From assembly GCF_020990385.1 (NCBI RefSeq), contig NZ_CP087597.1:643001-707000 (forward strand): a stretch of 64,000 nucleotides of DNA. The letters run 5' to 3'. Positions 41,005 through 49,973 of the stretch are shown piece by piece. Source of the stretch: Paracoccus sp. MA (GTDB lineage Bacteria > Pseudomonadota > Alphaproteobacteria > Rhodobacterales > Rhodobacteraceae). Position numbers and translations under genes: made by a program. A model generated the notes under the pieces. The model did no database searches. It worked only from the letters and a program-made list of their open reading frames with translations, and had not been told where the DNA came from. The first letter of the stretch is position 1, and the number at the start of each line of letters is the position of its first letter.

Positions 41005-42225
41005 TCAGCCACCCAGCGGACCCATCATGCGCCCCCGGCCGCTGCGGCCGGCGCCGCCGCCCGAGCCCGCGCCTGTTGCCGGGCCGGCCCCCGGCTCGCC
41101 GGTGATCACCCGCTCGCCCTCGTCAAGGCCCGAGACCACCTCGGCCACCACCTTGTCGTTGAGGCCGATCCGGACATTCCGGGTCTCGATCCCGCCGCCT
41201 TCGGCCAGCACCCGGACCTCGTGGCTGCCGTCCGGGTTGCGCCGGCCAAGCGCATTGGCGGGGATGGTCAGCACGTCCTGCGCCGCGCCCAGGATGATGC
41301 TGACCTGCGCGGTCATGTAGCTGCGCAGCCGGCCGTCGGGATTGGCCACCGGGATGATGCCGGTGTAATAGATCGCGGTGCTGCTGCTGTCGGTGCTGCC
41401 GCCCTGGATGGCGCTGTCGTTGACGATGCTCTGCGGCGCCGGCGCGATCGAGGCCAGCACGCCCTCGTAGCTGCTGCCGCTGTCGTCGAGCAGGACGAAG
41501 CGCACCTTCTGGCCGGCCTGCACCTTGCCGATATCCGCCTCCGAGATCTCGGCATGCACGTCCATGCGATCCAGTTGCCCCAGCACCACGATGGTGGGCG
41601 AGGATTGCACCGCGTTCACCGTCTGCCCGGCCTGGCTGACGATGGCCAGCACGGTGCCGTCGATGGGCGCGGTGATGCGGGCATAGTCGAGATTGGTCTG
41701 TGCGATCTCGATGGCCACCTCGGCCTGGGCGATCTGCGCTTCGAGCGCGGCGATCTGGGCGCGGGCGACCTCGACCTCCTGCTCGGCGCTCTCGAAGCTG
41801 CTGCGCGCGGCGGCGGCCGAGCGGATCAGGCTCTGCTGGCGCTCCATGGTTTTTTCCGCCAGCGTCAGCACGGCCTGGCGCTCGGCCATCTGCGCCCTGA
41901 GATTGGCCAGGGCGGCCTTGGCGGTGCGCAATTCGTTCGCCTGCTGGACGGAGTCGATCTGGGCGATCAGGTCGCCCTGCTCCACCCGCTGGCCCAGCCC
42001 CGCCGCCAGTTCCGTGATCCGCCCCGAGACCTGCGCCCCCACGGCGACGAGGTTCTGCGGCTTCAGCCGCCCCTCGGCCAGGACCGAAACCTCGACATCG
42101 CCGCGGCTGACCCGGGCGCTCAGATAATTCGGAGTTGCGGATTTTCCTTCGGCCAGGCCGGCGAGAACGGCCAGAGCCGCGGCCAGGGCCGCAAGGATCA
42201 GGACAAGGGCGACAGGCTTGCGCAT
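41005..42225 (-). CDS. macA: MacA-type periplasmic adaptor (membrane fusion protein)
   Basis: Links MacB to an outer-membrane factor; 406 residues. It has an N-terminal anchor (about 4-24), a lipoyl-like domain, and a long alpha-hairpin with coiled-coil character (about 95-155, rich in ALANLRAQMAERQ-type heptads). Then come RITAPIDGTVLAI and beta-barrel domains and a Gly-rich tail (GSGGGAGRSGRGRMMG). The start at 42225 is preferred because GGAG lies 6 bp upstream; the ATG 12 bp earlier lacks such a site. A GCGCGC stem with TTGTA loop (42308-42324) lies in its leader. Confidence 0.92.
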   Translation of the reverse strand: MRKPVALVLILAALAAALAVLAGLAEGKSATPNYLSARVSRGDVEVSVLAEGRLKPQNLVAVGAQVSGRITELAAGLGQRVEQGDLIAQIDSVQQANELRTAKAALANLRAQMAERQAVLTLAEKTMERQQSLIRSAAAARSSFESAEQEVEVARAQIAALEAQIAQAEVAIEIAQTNLDYARITAPIDGTVLAIVSQAGQTVNAVQSSPTIVVLGQLDRMDVHAEISEADIGKVQAGQKVRFVLLDDSGSSYEGVLASIAPAPQSIVNDSAIQGGSTDSSSTAIYYTGIIPVANPDGRLRSYMTAQVSIILGAAQDVLTIPANALGRRNPDGSHEVRVLAEGGGIETRNVRIGLNDKVVAEVVSGLDEGERVITGEPGAGPATGAGSGGGAGRSGRGRMMGPLGG

Positions 42226-42857
42226 GCGATGCTCCATGACAGTCGGCCGGACCGCCTGCGCGCCGGGCGACAAGGATGAAGACGCACCGGGTGCCGGGCG
42301 CCGCTTCGCGCGCTTGTAGCGCGCGCCGCCGCCCTGCGCGACTGCGCAATTGTATCAAATGGGTCATCTTTCCGTGCTGTCGGGACAGCGCCCGGCAGCG
42401 GGCTCGATGCCCGTCGTCGCCCCGAGGCGCCGGGGCATGGCCGGCCCGCCCTCGATGGCGATTCCTGTCCAGCCCGGCGCAGCCGCCGAGGGCTCCCGAG
42501 GGGGCCGTCGCTTCCTCCGGCGAGACCCGCGGCAAGGTCGACGCAGCCTGCCGCCCGAGGTCGCGCCGTAGCGGGCTCCCGCTCCGGGTGGATCGTCCCG
42601 CCCGTCCGAGCTTCGAAAACCGGGCAGATTCTTGACAGCGGTGGTGACGACGGCAAGCGGCCCGGCCGGGTGAAGCTCGCCCCGCCCCTGGCCGCCCGCC
42701 AGCCGGCATTGCCGCCGTCCTGGCGCCGCAGTTGCAGGAGGCATCACCGTCCACCTGCCATATGCCGCGGCAGTTGCCGGATGGCGGAATCACCCACGGG
42801 GCGGGGACGCGACTCGCGCCGCGCGCCCTCGCGGGATCGCGTTCCGGCCTCCCGGCC
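42226..42857. other. Gene-free gap upstream of macA
   Basis: About 630 bp between macA and osmC. Reading frames on both strands are short or Arg/Pro-rich shadows. A minus-strand TACAAT hexamer (42349-42354) could be the macA -10. No repeat, RNA or mobile-element remnant was recognised in the rest. Confidence 0.45.
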
Positions 42858-43280
42858 CTAGCCCACCGTCACGTCCATGGTCACCTCGGCATTCAGCACC
42901 TTGCTGACCGGGCAGCCCTTTTCGGCCTTGCGGGCGCAGTCCTCGATCACCGCCTTGTCGCCGTCGCCCCAGATCCGGGTGTTCAGATGCGCGGTCTTGA
43001 TGGCGAAACCGTCACCCTCCTTGGCCAGCCCGATCTCCGAGGTGGTCTCGATCTTCACATTGCCGATCCCCGCCTCCTGCAGGATCATCGACAGGGCCAT
43101 GCTGAAGCAGGCGGCATGGGCCGCGCCGATCAGTTCCTCGGGATTGGTGCCGGGCAGCCCCTCGAAGCGGGTGTTGAAGCCATAGGGCTGGTTGCTCAGC
43201 GCCCCGGACTTGGTGGACAGCGCCCCCTTGCCGTCCTTGAGCCCGCCCTCCCATTTCGCCGAACCGGAATTCACGATCAT
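42858..43280 (-). CDS. osmC: OsmC-family thiol peroxidase
   Basis: Detoxifies organic hydroperoxides; 140 residues, normal for OsmC. The two reactive cysteines are in AAHAACFSMAL and AEKGCPVSKVL. It begins with the conserved GSAKWEGGLKDGKG segment. AAAAGGAG precedes the start at 43280. It is divergent from the EamA transporter gene, with a gap of about 105 bp. Confidence 0.93.
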   Translation of the reverse strand: MIVNSGSAKWEGGLKDGKGALSTKSGALSNQPYGFNTRFEGLPGTNPEELIGAAHAACFSMALSMILQEAGIGNVKIETTSEIGLAKEGDGFAIKTAHLNTRIWGDGDKAVIEDCARKAEKGCPVSKVLNAEVTMDVTVG

Positions 43281-43385
43281 CGCCGTTCTCCTTTTCTGCC
43301 GTGACCTGCCGGCTGAACGCGCGATCCCTTGCGCGGGTTCAATCGCCGGCCTATCCCGTGCAGAACGAGGGGGAGAAAAAACCGC

Positions 43386-44279
43386 ATGCCGGTGCATGAA
43401 CTTGCGGCGTTGGGCGCGGCGGCCTGCTGGGCCATCACCGGCATCCTGTCGCAATCGGCGGCGCAGGCGCTGGGGGCCTTCGGCTTCAACCGGCTGCGCC
43501 AGGCCATGGTCGCGGCCATGCTGGCGGCGATCGTGGTCGCCACCGGGCGCTGGCAGGGCATTTCGGCCGAGGACCTTTGGCGGCTGTCGCTCTCGGGCGT
43601 GATCGGCATCTTCCTGGGCGATACGCTGCTTTACGTCGCGCTGATCCGGCTGGGACCAAGGCGCTCGGGGGCGCTCTTCGCCCTGAACGCTCCGATGGCG
43701 GCGCTGATGGGCTGGCTGGCCCTGGGCGAGCAATTGTCGCTGCCGGCGGTTCTGGGGGTAATGCTGTCCACCCTCGGCGTGGCCATGGCGGTGCTGGGCC
43801 GGCCCGGCCGCTCGGGCGGGCACCGGTTCGAGACGGTGCAGGGCTCGGTCTGGGTCGCGGCGGGCTTCGGGCTCATGGCGGCGGCGGGGCAGGCGCTGGG
43901 ATCGCTGATCGCGCGGCCGGTGATGGCGACGGGATTCGATCCCTATGTCGCCTCGCTGGTGCGGGTGGGCGTGGCGGTCGCCTGCCTGGCCCTGCTGATG
44001 GCCCTGCCGATCCGCGCGGTGCAGCCGCGCGCGGCCCCGACGCCGCGCGTGCTGCTGCTGACCGCGCTGTCGGGCCTGATCGCCATGGTGATCGGCATGA
44101 CGCTGCTGATGTTTGCGCTGCAGGGCGGCAAGGTCGGCATCGTCTCGACGCTCTCGGCGCTGTCTCCGGTGCTGATCCTGCCGGTGCTCTGGGCGATGAT
44201 CGGGGCGCGGCCCTCGGCGACCTCCTGGGCCGGGGCGCTGCTGGCGGTGCTGGGCATGGCGCTGATCTTCCTGCGTTGA
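43386..44279 (+). CDS. EamA/DMT-superfamily transporter
   Basis: 297 residues with ten hydrophobic spans in two EamA repeats (about 1-135 and 150-297), a metabolite or amino-acid exporter type. The first repeat contains [21 protein letters not shown] and the second the matching [14 protein letters not shown]. Substrate not predictable. The start at 43386 has a GGGGGAG site about 13 bp upstream. Confidence 0.88.
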   Translation: MPVHELAALGAAACWAITGILSQSAAQALGAFGFNRLRQAMVAAMLAAIVVATGRWQGISAEDLWRLSLSGVIGIFLGDTLLYVALIRLGPRRSGALFALNAPMAALMGWLALGEQLSLPAVLGVMLSTLGVAMAVLGRPGRSGGHRFETVQGSVWVAAGFGLMAAAGQALGSLIARPVMATGFDPYVASLVRVGVAVACLALLMALPIRAVQPRAAPTPRVLLLTALSGLIAMVIGMTLLMFALQGGKVGIVSTLSALSPVLILPVLWAMIGARPSATSWAGALLAVLGMALIFLR

Positions 44280-44349
44280 CGGGTTTGTCATTTGCCCCCC
44301 GCGCCCTGCCGCGCTTCTCTCTGGCGCGTTGCCACGACAGGAGAAAGCC

Positions 44350-44703
44350 ATGCGCCTTGCCACCTTCACCCTTGCCGCGCTCATCGCCCTGCCCGCCGCC
44401 GCCCAGGACCATTCGGCCGGGGATCACGCCGGGCATGACGACAGCCCCTCGACCGCCGGCTACCGGCAGGCGATGGAGCGGATGCATCAGGACATGATGA
44501 TCGACTACAGCGGCAATGCCGACGTCGATTTCATGCGCGGCATGATCCCGCATCACCAGGGCGCCATCGACATGGCCCGGGTCGCGCTGGAACACGGCCA
44601 GGACCCGCAGGTCCGCAAGCTGGCCGAAGAGGTCATCAACGCTCAGCAGGCCGAGATCGAGATGATGCGGCAATGGCTGCAGGAACACGACACGGCCGAA
44701 TAG
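44350..44703 (+). CDS. DUF305 periplasmic metal-binding protein
   Basis: 117 residues with a Sec signal ending LPAAAQDH. The mature part has a His-rich start ([11 protein letters not shown]) and the DUF305 core [18 protein letters not shown], whose Met and His residues suit copper or other metal binding. GGAG lies 7 bp upstream of the ATG. The role is probably periplasmic metal handling, inferred from the family. It converges on dgt with a strong hairpin between. Confidence 0.88.
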   Translation: MRLATFTLAALIALPAAAQDHSAGDHAGHDDSPSTAGYRQAMERMHQDMMIDYSGNADVDFMRGMIPHHQGAIDMARVALEHGQDPQVRKLAEEVINAQQAEIEMMRQWLQEHDTAE

Positions 44704-44710
44704 CCCGCCC

Positions 44711-44742
44711 TTCTTTCTTGCCCAAATATCCTGGGGGGAGCC
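44711..44742 (-). repeat. Intergenic repeat copy 2
   Basis: On the minus strand this reads CTCCCCCCAGGATATTTGGG followed by CAAGAAAG, the same type of 3'-gap motif as at 34880 and 47190. It lies right after the DUF305 gene in a convergent gap. Confidence 0.5.
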
Positions 44743-44774
44743 GGCCCGGCCCCCGTCGAGGGGGCAGGGCCGGC

Positions 44775-44791
44775 GGGGGGCAAAGCCCCCC
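44775..44791. terminator. Bidirectional terminator hairpin
   Basis: GGGGGGC-AAA-GCCCCCC forms a 7-bp all-GC stem 6 bp before the end of dgt and about 70 bp after the DUF305 stop. A few Ts follow on the plus side (ttccc). It suits termination of both convergent genes. Confidence 0.6.
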
Positions 44792-44796
44792 TTCCC

Positions 44797-45933
44797 TCAG
44801 CCCAGCAGGCGCTGCGCCTCCTGGATGGCGAAGCGGTCGGTCATGCCGGCGACGTAATCCAGAACCACCCGCGCCCGGCCGGTCTCGTCCCCGGCGGCCT
44901 CGGCGGCCGTGAACCAATGCTCGGGCATCTTCGAGGGGTCGTTCAAGAACAGCGGAAACAGCCCGTTCAGCATCTCGGTCACGCGCTTCCTCTCGATCAC
45001 CACCGAGGGGGCGCGATACATGCGCTGGAACAGGAACAGCTTGATCGCCTTGAGATTCTGGTAGAGCGGCTTGGAGAAGCGGATGATCGGCCCCTCCATG
45101 TCGCGGATCTCCTGCACGCTCTGCGGCTGCAGGCTGGCGAGGCGGTTCTGCGCCACGGCGATCACGTCCTCGACCATGATGCCGAAGACCCGGCGCAGCG
45201 CCTCGTGCCGCCGCCGCATCGGCTCGAGCCCGGGATGCAGCGCGTCGACCTCGGCAAGGGCCTCGCCCACCACCGGCAGCTGCGCCAGATCCTCCTCGGT
45301 GAACAGCCCGGCGCGCAGCCCGTCATGCAGGTCGTGGTGGTTATAGGCCACGTCGTCGGCCACCGCCGCGACCTGGGCCTCGGCGCTGGCATTGCTGTGC
45401 AGCTCCAGGTCCCATTCGGCGTTCACCTCGGCCAGCGCATAGGGCAGATCGCCCGTCACCGGCCCGTTGTGCTTGGCGATGCCCTCGAGGCTTTCCCAGG
45501 TCAGGTTCAGCCCGTCGAAATCCGCGTAATGCCGTTCCAGCCGGGTCACGATGCGCAGCGCCTGGGCATTGTGGTCGAAGCCGCCATAGGGCGCCATCAG
45601 CGCCGCCAGAGCATCCTCGCCGGTATGGCCGAAGGGCGGGTGGCCCAGGTCATGGGCGAGCGCCACGGTCTCGGCCAGGTCGGTGTTCAGCCCCAGCGTG
45701 CCGGCGATGGTGCGGGCGACCTGCGCCACCTCGATCGTATGGGTCAGGCGGGTGCGGTAATAGTCGCCCTCGTGCTCGACGAAGACCTGGGTCTTGTGCT
45801 TCAGCCGGCGAAAGGCGCTGGAATGGATGATGCGGTCGCGGTCGCGCTGCCAGGGGCTGCGGAAGGTGGACATGCGCTCGGGCCAGCGGCGGCCGCGGCT
45901 TTCTTCTGGCTGGCAGGCATAGGGTGCCATCAT
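44797..45933 (-). CDS. dgt: Deoxyguanosinetriphosphate triphosphohydrolase-like protein
   Basis: HD-domain enzyme of the dGTPase family (short, type 2 form), 378 residues, splitting dNTPs to nucleoside and triphosphate. It begins with SPWQRDRDRIIHSSAFRRLK, then HD motif residues in RLTHTIEVAQVAR and ALAHDLGHPPFGHTGEDAL, and a later Asp in AVADDVAYNHHD. GGAAG precedes the start at 45933; a second ATG follows immediately. It is divergent from the IscA-type gene across 72 bp that includes a CTATATT stretch. Confidence 0.93.
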   Translation of the reverse strand: MMAPYACQPEESRGRRWPERMSTFRSPWQRDRDRIIHSSAFRRLKHKTQVFVEHEGDYYRTRLTHTIEVAQVARTIAGTLGLNTDLAETVALAHDLGHPPFGHTGEDALAALMAPYGGFDHNAQALRIVTRLERHYADFDGLNLTWESLEGIAKHNGPVTGDLPYALAEVNAEWDLELHSNASAEAQVAAVADDVAYNHHDLHDGLRAGLFTEEDLAQLPVVGEALAEVDALHPGLEPMRRRHEALRRVFGIMVEDVIAVAQNRLASLQPQSVQEIRDMEGPIIRFSKPLYQNLKAIKLFLFQRMYRAPSVVIERKRVTEMLNGLFPLFLNDPSKMPEHWFTAAEAAGDETGRARVVLDYVAGMTDRFAIQEAQRLLG

Positions 45934-46005
45934 CTTGTCGCTTCCTTGCGGGGCTTCGCGGCGAACCCTATATTCCATGCCGGACGACGGAAACGGGAAC
46001 GCCCC

Positions 46006-46341
46006 ATGAACACAGGTCTGAACCTGCCCCCCAAGGTCACCGAGCGCGCCTTTGCGCGCCTGGCCGAGATCAATGGCGACGGCCCCGCCCGGCCCTTGCG
46101 GGTCGCGGTGGCGGGCGGCGGCTGCTCGGGCTTTCAATACGACATCCGGCTGGACGACCCGGCCGAGGACGATCTGGTGCTGCAGGGCGGCGGCCAGAGC
46201 GTGGTGGTCGATCCGGTCTCGCTGCCCTTCCTGGCCGGCGCGGTCATCGACTTCGCGGACGAGCTGATCGGCGCCCGCTTCACCATCGACAACCCGAATG
46301 CCAGCTCGTCCTGCGGCTGCGGCACCTCCTTCTCGATCTGA
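46006..46341 (+). CDS. IscA/ErpA-type iron-sulfur cluster insertion protein
   Basis: A-type Fe-S carrier, 111 residues. The three cysteines of the family are present: one in AGGGCSGFQY and two in SSCGCGTSF. It delivers clusters to apoproteins; an ErpA-like role is likely but IscA and SufA cannot be separated by reading. The Shine-Dalgarno is weak (GGGA). xthA follows 54 bp downstream in the same direction. Confidence 0.92.
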   Translation: MNTGLNLPPKVTERAFARLAEINGDGPARPLRVAVAGGGCSGFQYDIRLDDPAEDDLVLQGGGQSVVVDPVSLPFLAGAVIDFADELIGARFTIDNPNASSSCGCGTSFSI

Positions 46342-46395
46342 TCCGGCCCCGATCTGATCTGGCGCGAACCGGCGCGGCCCGCTAGTCTCGCACGC

Positions 46396-47181
46396 ATGAA
46401 GATCGCGACATTCAACATCAACGGCGTCCGCGCCCGCATCGAAACCCTGACCGGCTGGCTTTCCGAGGCGCAGCCCGACGTGGTCGTGCTGCAGGAGATC
46501 AAGTGCCAGGACGAGGGCTTCCCGCGCGAGCCGATCGCCGATCTGGGCTACAACATCGAGACGCATGGCCAGAAGGGCTTCAACGGCGTCGCCATCCTGT
46601 CGAAGCAGCCGCTTGAGGATGTGAGCCGCGGCCTGCCGGGCGACGACGGCGACGAGCAGGCCCGCTATATCGAGGCGACGGTGGTGGGCCACCGCGCCCT
46701 GCGCGTCGCCGGGCTCTACCTGCCGAACGGCAACCCGCAGCCGGGGCCGAAATTCGACTACAAGCTGGTCTGGATGGAGCGGCTGCGCGCCCGGGCCAAG
46801 GCGCTGCTGGCGACCGAGATGCCCGCGGTGATGCTGGGCGACTACAACGTCATCCCCGAGCCGCGTGACGCCGCCTTTCCCGAGAAATGGCGGGACGACG
46901 CGCTGTTCCAGCCCGAAAGCCGTGCCGCGCTGCGCCGGATCGTCTTCGACGGCTGGGCGGATGCGGTGCGCCTGCGCCATCCGGACGGCACGCGCGGCCC
47001 CTTCACCTTCTGGGACTACCAGGCGGGCGCCTGGCAGAGAGACAACGGCATCCGCATCGATCATGTGCTGCTGTCGCCGCAAGCCGCCGATCTGCTGATC
47101 GACCTGGGTATCGACCGCGACGAGCGCGCCAAGGAGAAGCCCAGCGATCACGTCCCGGTCTGGATCGACCTCGATGCCTGA
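46396..47181 (+). CDS. xthA: Exodeoxyribonuclease III
   Basis: AP endonuclease and 3'-5' exonuclease of base-excision repair, 261 residues. Active-site residues are in place: Asn7 in TFNINGVR, Glu34 in LQEIK, the Asp/Asn pair in LGDYNVIPE and the final Asp-His in KPSDHVPVW. No Shine-Dalgarno is visible before the ATG, so it may rely on coupling or a weak site. An intergenic repeat follows the stop. Confidence 0.95.
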   Translation: MKIATFNINGVRARIETLTGWLSEAQPDVVVLQEIKCQDEGFPREPIADLGYNIETHGQKGFNGVAILSKQPLEDVSRGLPGDDGDEQARYIEATVVGHRALRVAGLYLPNGNPQPGPKFDYKLVWMERLRARAKALLATEMPAVMLGDYNVIPEPRDAAFPEKWRDDALFQPESRAALRRIVFDGWADAVRLRHPDGTRGPFTFWDYQAGAWQRDNGIRIDHVLLSPQAADLLIDLGIDRDERAKEKPSDHVPVWIDLDA

Positions 47182-47530
47182 CGGTCCTGGAGCAGCCGGG
47201 GCGCTTCGCCCCCGGACTCCCCGAGAGTATTGGGAGAACGGGAGCCGGGCGGGCATTCCGGGCAACGCCGGAGGAGTGGACTCGCTGGTCCGCCGGCCTC
47301 GCCGGGCATGGGGCTGGCCGCGGAACGCTCGGCCCGGCTGGCGGTCGGGTGCGGTTCCCGCCTTCCGGAGCCGGTGCGGCCCCGGCTTTCGCCGCTGCGG
47401 CGATGGGAAGGCGGATCGCGTCAGGACGGGGCCAGCCGTCAGGAGGGGGACCAGCCGTCCGCGCGCCCCGGATCATCGCGGCCGGGCCCCGCGGCGCGGC
47501 AGGCCCGTCGGGGCCGGCCGAAGGCTGTGC
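47182..47530. other. Convergent gap after xthA
   Basis: About 350 bp between xthA and the CsbD-like gene. The left part holds intergenic repeat copy 3 (47190-47245); the rest is GC-rich with no gene or RNA recognised. Confidence 0.45.
47190..47245 (+). repeat. Intergenic repeat copy 3 with hairpin
   Basis: A stem GGGGCG/CGCCCC (about 47199-47212) is followed by GGACTCCCCGAGAGTATTGG and GAGAACGGGAG, the third copy of the 3'-gap motif, now in plus orientation just after xthA. Copies 1 and 2 face the other way. Confidence 0.5.
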
Positions 47531-47869
47531 TCAGTCGCCGTCGTCCGGGACCTCGTCGTCATCGCCGAACCGGGCGTCGTCGTCATATTCGTCCTCGCCC
47601 TCGCCGACATATTTCGAGGAAAGCTTGATCGAATGATTGTCGTGGATCGGGTCCATGACGATGTCCGAGGGGATCTCGCCCGCCAGCCATTCGCGGATCT
47701 CGTCCTTGGTCTCGTCGATCTCCTGCCCGGTGACCTCGGCGATATAGGCGATGAAGGCGCGCTGGTCGCCGTCGATCTCCTCCAGGTCGCTTTCATCGGC
47801 CGTGGGCCATTTCTCGACGATGGCCTCGAAGAAGGCGGGCCAGTTGTCGCGGACGTGCACCCATTTCAT
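47531..47869 (-). CDS. CsbD-like stress protein with acidic tail
   Basis: 112 residues. The first 70 follow the CsbD/UPF0337 pattern: NWPAFFEAIVEKWPTADESD near the start, a GQEIDETKDEIREW helix, and no signal peptide. The last 30 residues are highly acidic (GEGEDEYDDDARFGDDDEV), unlike typical CsbD. CsbD proteins are abundant stress-induced proteins of unknown mechanism. Its start shares a base with the stop of the entericidin gene (TGATG), so the two are coupled. Confidence 0.7.
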   Translation of the reverse strand: MKWVHVRDNWPAFFEAIVEKWPTADESDLEEIDGDQRAFIAYIAEVTGQEIDETKDEIREWLAGEIPSDIVMDPIHDNHSIKLSSKYVGEGEDEYDDDARFGDDDEVPDDGD

Positions 47870-48003
47870 CAGTAGCCTCCTCCGCCAAGCCCGCCCTGAA
47901 CCAGGCGCGAGGCGCCGGTGATGTCCTCGCCGACGCCGGCCACGGTATTGCACGCGGCAAGCGCCAGGACGATCAGGACGGTTGCGATCCGACTGAATTT
48001 CAT
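47869..48003 (-). CDS. Entericidin A/B-family small lipoprotein
   Basis: 44 residues. The lipobox is LALAAC with acylated Cys18, then the entericidin-type tail NTVAGVGEDI and a Gly-rich end. Family members are small envelope lipoproteins linked to stationary-phase lysis control (entericidin B) or its antidote. A strong GGAGGAAAG site precedes the ATG. It overlaps the upstream peptide-binding-protein gene by ATGA and the downstream CsbD-like gene by one base, making a tight three-gene unit. Confidence 0.8.
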   Translation of the reverse strand: MKFSRIATVLIVLALAACNTVAGVGEDITGASRLVQGGLGGGGY

Positions 48004-49856
48004 TCTCTTTCCTCCTGCCACCAGGTTTCTGGCATGAAGCCGGGCCAGTCACCGTAAAGCGGCGTGTTTTCAGGATAATCCAGGTCGGCGCGATGGGCCA
48101 AGCGGGAAATCCGTGAATAGCTGACCGGGATGACATAGCGTCCGGCGGTTAAGATCCGGTCAAGGGCCCTGACCGCGGCGACATAACCCTCATGCGTGCG
48201 GGCCTGGCCCATCTCGGCGATCATCGCCTCGGCGGCGGGGCTGTCCATGCCCATCCAGTTGCGGCTGCCCGGCTTGGTCACGCCCTCGCGACCCCAGTAA
48301 AGCCGCTGCTCGTTGCCGGGCGAGAGCGACAGCCCGCGCTCGTACCAGGTCATGTCGAACTGGTAGTTGTTGGTGCGTTCCACATATTGCGCCGAATCGA
48401 GCAGCGTCACCTTGGGGCGGATGCCCAGGTTGCGCAGCGATTGCACGAAGATGTCGACGATCTGCCGCATCTCGGCGCTGGTGCGCATGGCGCTGCCGGA
48501 CTGGTTCAGCAGGATCTCGAAGCTGAAGGGGCGGCCCTGGGCGTCGCGCAGCTCGCCCTGCTGGACGGTCCAGCCCGCCTCGCCGAGCAGGTCCAGCGCG
48601 GCGCGGATGCCCTTGCGGTCGATGGCACGCTCGCCGCCCTCGGGCAGGGCGTAGCCGTCAACGGTGCCGGGCGGCAGCTGGTCCGCGAAGGGGGCGAGCA
48701 GCTCGGCCTCGCGTCCGCTGGCCGGGCCGGGCTGCATCGCCAGTTCGGAATTGGCGAAATAGCTGGTGATGCGCGGGTCCTTGCCGCCGGTCAGCGTCAT
48801 GTTGATGAAGCGGTGGTTGAAGGCCTCGATCATCGCCTGCCGCACCCGCCAGTCCGCGAACAGCGGATTGCGGGTGTTCATCACCAGCCCCATGATCCCC
48901 GAGGGGCGGCTGTGCGGGATCTCGGATTTCACCATCCGGCCGTCGCGCATGGCGGGGAAATCGAAGTCGCGGTCCCAGCGCGCCGCGACCAGCTCGCGCC
49001 AGACATCGATCTCGCCGGCCTTGAAGGCCTCGAACATGGCCGAGGCATCGCCGAAATAGTCGTAGCGGATCACGTCGAAATTATGCAGGCCCCGGCTGAC
49101 GGCCAGATCGCGCCCCCAATAGTCCGGATTGCGGCGGAAGGTGATCGCGCGGCCGGGATCCACCTTGTCGATGACATAGGGGCCCGAGCCGATGGGGACC
49201 ATCAGGCTGGACTGGCTGAAATCGCGCCCTTCCCATTGCGCCTTTTTCAGGATCGGCCGCATGCCCATCAGCATCGACAGCTCGCGGTCGGGGGTGTTGA
49301 AGCTGAAGCGGACCGAGCGCGGGCCGGTCTGTTCCATGGTCTCGACCTTGGACCAGACGGCGGTATAGCGCGGATGCCCCTTGGTCCCCAGCACCTCATA
49401 GGACCACAGCACGTCCTCGATGGTCACCGGCGTGCCGTCCGAGAACCGGGCCTCGGGCCGCAGGGTGAATTCGACCCAGCTGCGCTCGGCATCGGTCTCG
49501 ACGCTTTCGGCCAGGAGGCCGTAAAGCGTGAAGGGCTCGTCGATCGAGCGGGTCATCAGCGACTCGGCCAGCAGCCCCGGCTGGGTGAAGATCGGCCAGA
49601 CCGGATTGCCCATCAGGATCCACGGATTGAGCGAATCGAAGCTGCCCGTCTCGGCCAGGCGAATCGTGCCGCCCTTGGGTGCCTCGGGATTGGCATAGGG
49701 CAGGTGGGTGAAGCCGGGCGGCAGCGCAGGTTCTCCATACATTGCAATGGCATGCATGGGTTCGGCAGGGCTTGCCAGCGGCATGGATGCAACACACAGG
49801 CACAGCGCGATTCGCCGCCAGATCGCGGATTCGTTAGTAAATTTGAAGAATCGCAT
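48000..49856 (-). CDS. Family 5 extracellular (peptide) solute-binding protein, YejA-like
   Basis: Periplasmic SBP_bac_5 protein, 618 residues, for oligopeptide-like ligands. It has a Sec signal (about 1-33) ending near LASPAEP, a mature start with HAIAMYGEPALPPGFTHLPY as in the YejA subgroup, and SBP_5 landmarks such as LRPEARFSDGTPVT and GSGPYVIDKVDPGR. The start at 49856 fits a possible promoter (TTGCCT-N17-TAATCT, minus strand, 49929-49901); the ATG at 49922 would lie upstream of that transcript. No permease genes adjoin. It is coupled to entericidin and CsbD genes. Confidence 0.88.
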   Translation of the reverse strand: MRFFKFTNESAIWRRIALCLCVASMPLASPAEPMHAIAMYGEPALPPGFTHLPYANPEAPKGGTIRLAETGSFDSLNPWILMGNPVWPIFTQPGLLAESLMTRSIDEPFTLYGLLAESVETDAERSWVEFTLRPEARFSDGTPVTIEDVLWSYEVLGTKGHPRYTAVWSKVETMEQTGPRSVRFSFNTPDRELSMLMGMRPILKKAQWEGRDFSQSSLMVPIGSGPYVIDKVDPGRAITFRRNPDYWGRDLAVSRGLHNFDVIRYDYFGDASAMFEAFKAGEIDVWRELVAARWDRDFDFPAMRDGRMVKSEIPHSRPSGIMGLVMNTRNPLFADWRVRQAMIEAFNHRFINMTLTGGKDPRITSYFANSELAMQPGPASGREAELLAPFADQLPPGTVDGYALPEGGERAIDRKGIRAALDLLGEAGWTVQQGELRDAQGRPFSFEILLNQSGSAMRTSAEMRQIVDIFVQSLRNLGIRPKVTLLDSAQYVERTNNYQFDMTWYERGLSLSPGNEQRLYWGREGVTKPGSRNWMGMDSPAAEAMIAEMGQARTHEGYVAAVRALDRILTAGRYVIPVSYSRISRLAHRADLDYPENTPLYGDWPGFMPETWWQEERE

Positions 49857-49900
49857 GCTCGATTGCCCTGATTTCCGGGTCGTTGATCCTGTCCGCGCGC

Positions 49901-49929
49901 AGATTAGCCGCCCGTTCACCATGAGGCAA
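49901..49929 (-). promoter_or_regulatory. Possible promoter of the peptide-binding-protein operon
   Basis: Read on the minus strand, TTGCCT (49929-49924), 17 bp and TAATCT (49906-49901) form a moderate sigma70 match. It gives a leader of about 38 nt before the ATG at 49856. Confidence 0.35.
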
Positions 49930-49938
49930 ACTTACGCC

Positions 49939-49967
49939 TTGGACTCATGGGGGGAAAAGCGTATAGA
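49939..49967 (+). promoter_or_regulatory. Promoter of the small-RNA candidate
   Basis: TTGGAC (49939-49944), a 17-bp spacer and TATAGA (49962-49967) make a good sigma70 promoter pointing at the two-hairpin element that ends at 50046. The predicted start is about 49974. Confidence 0.6.
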
Positions 49968-49973
49968 TAAGGC

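Noticed and set aside
42276..42635. 119-codon plus-strand frame in the macA-osmC gap
   Set aside because: Arg/Ala/Pro-rich translation with overlapping frames on both strands, no RBS and no recognisable domain.
47003..47476. 157-codon minus-strand frame over the xthA 3' end and repeat
   Set aside because: Half is antisense to xthA and the rest is repeat-derived, Arg/Pro-rich sequence.
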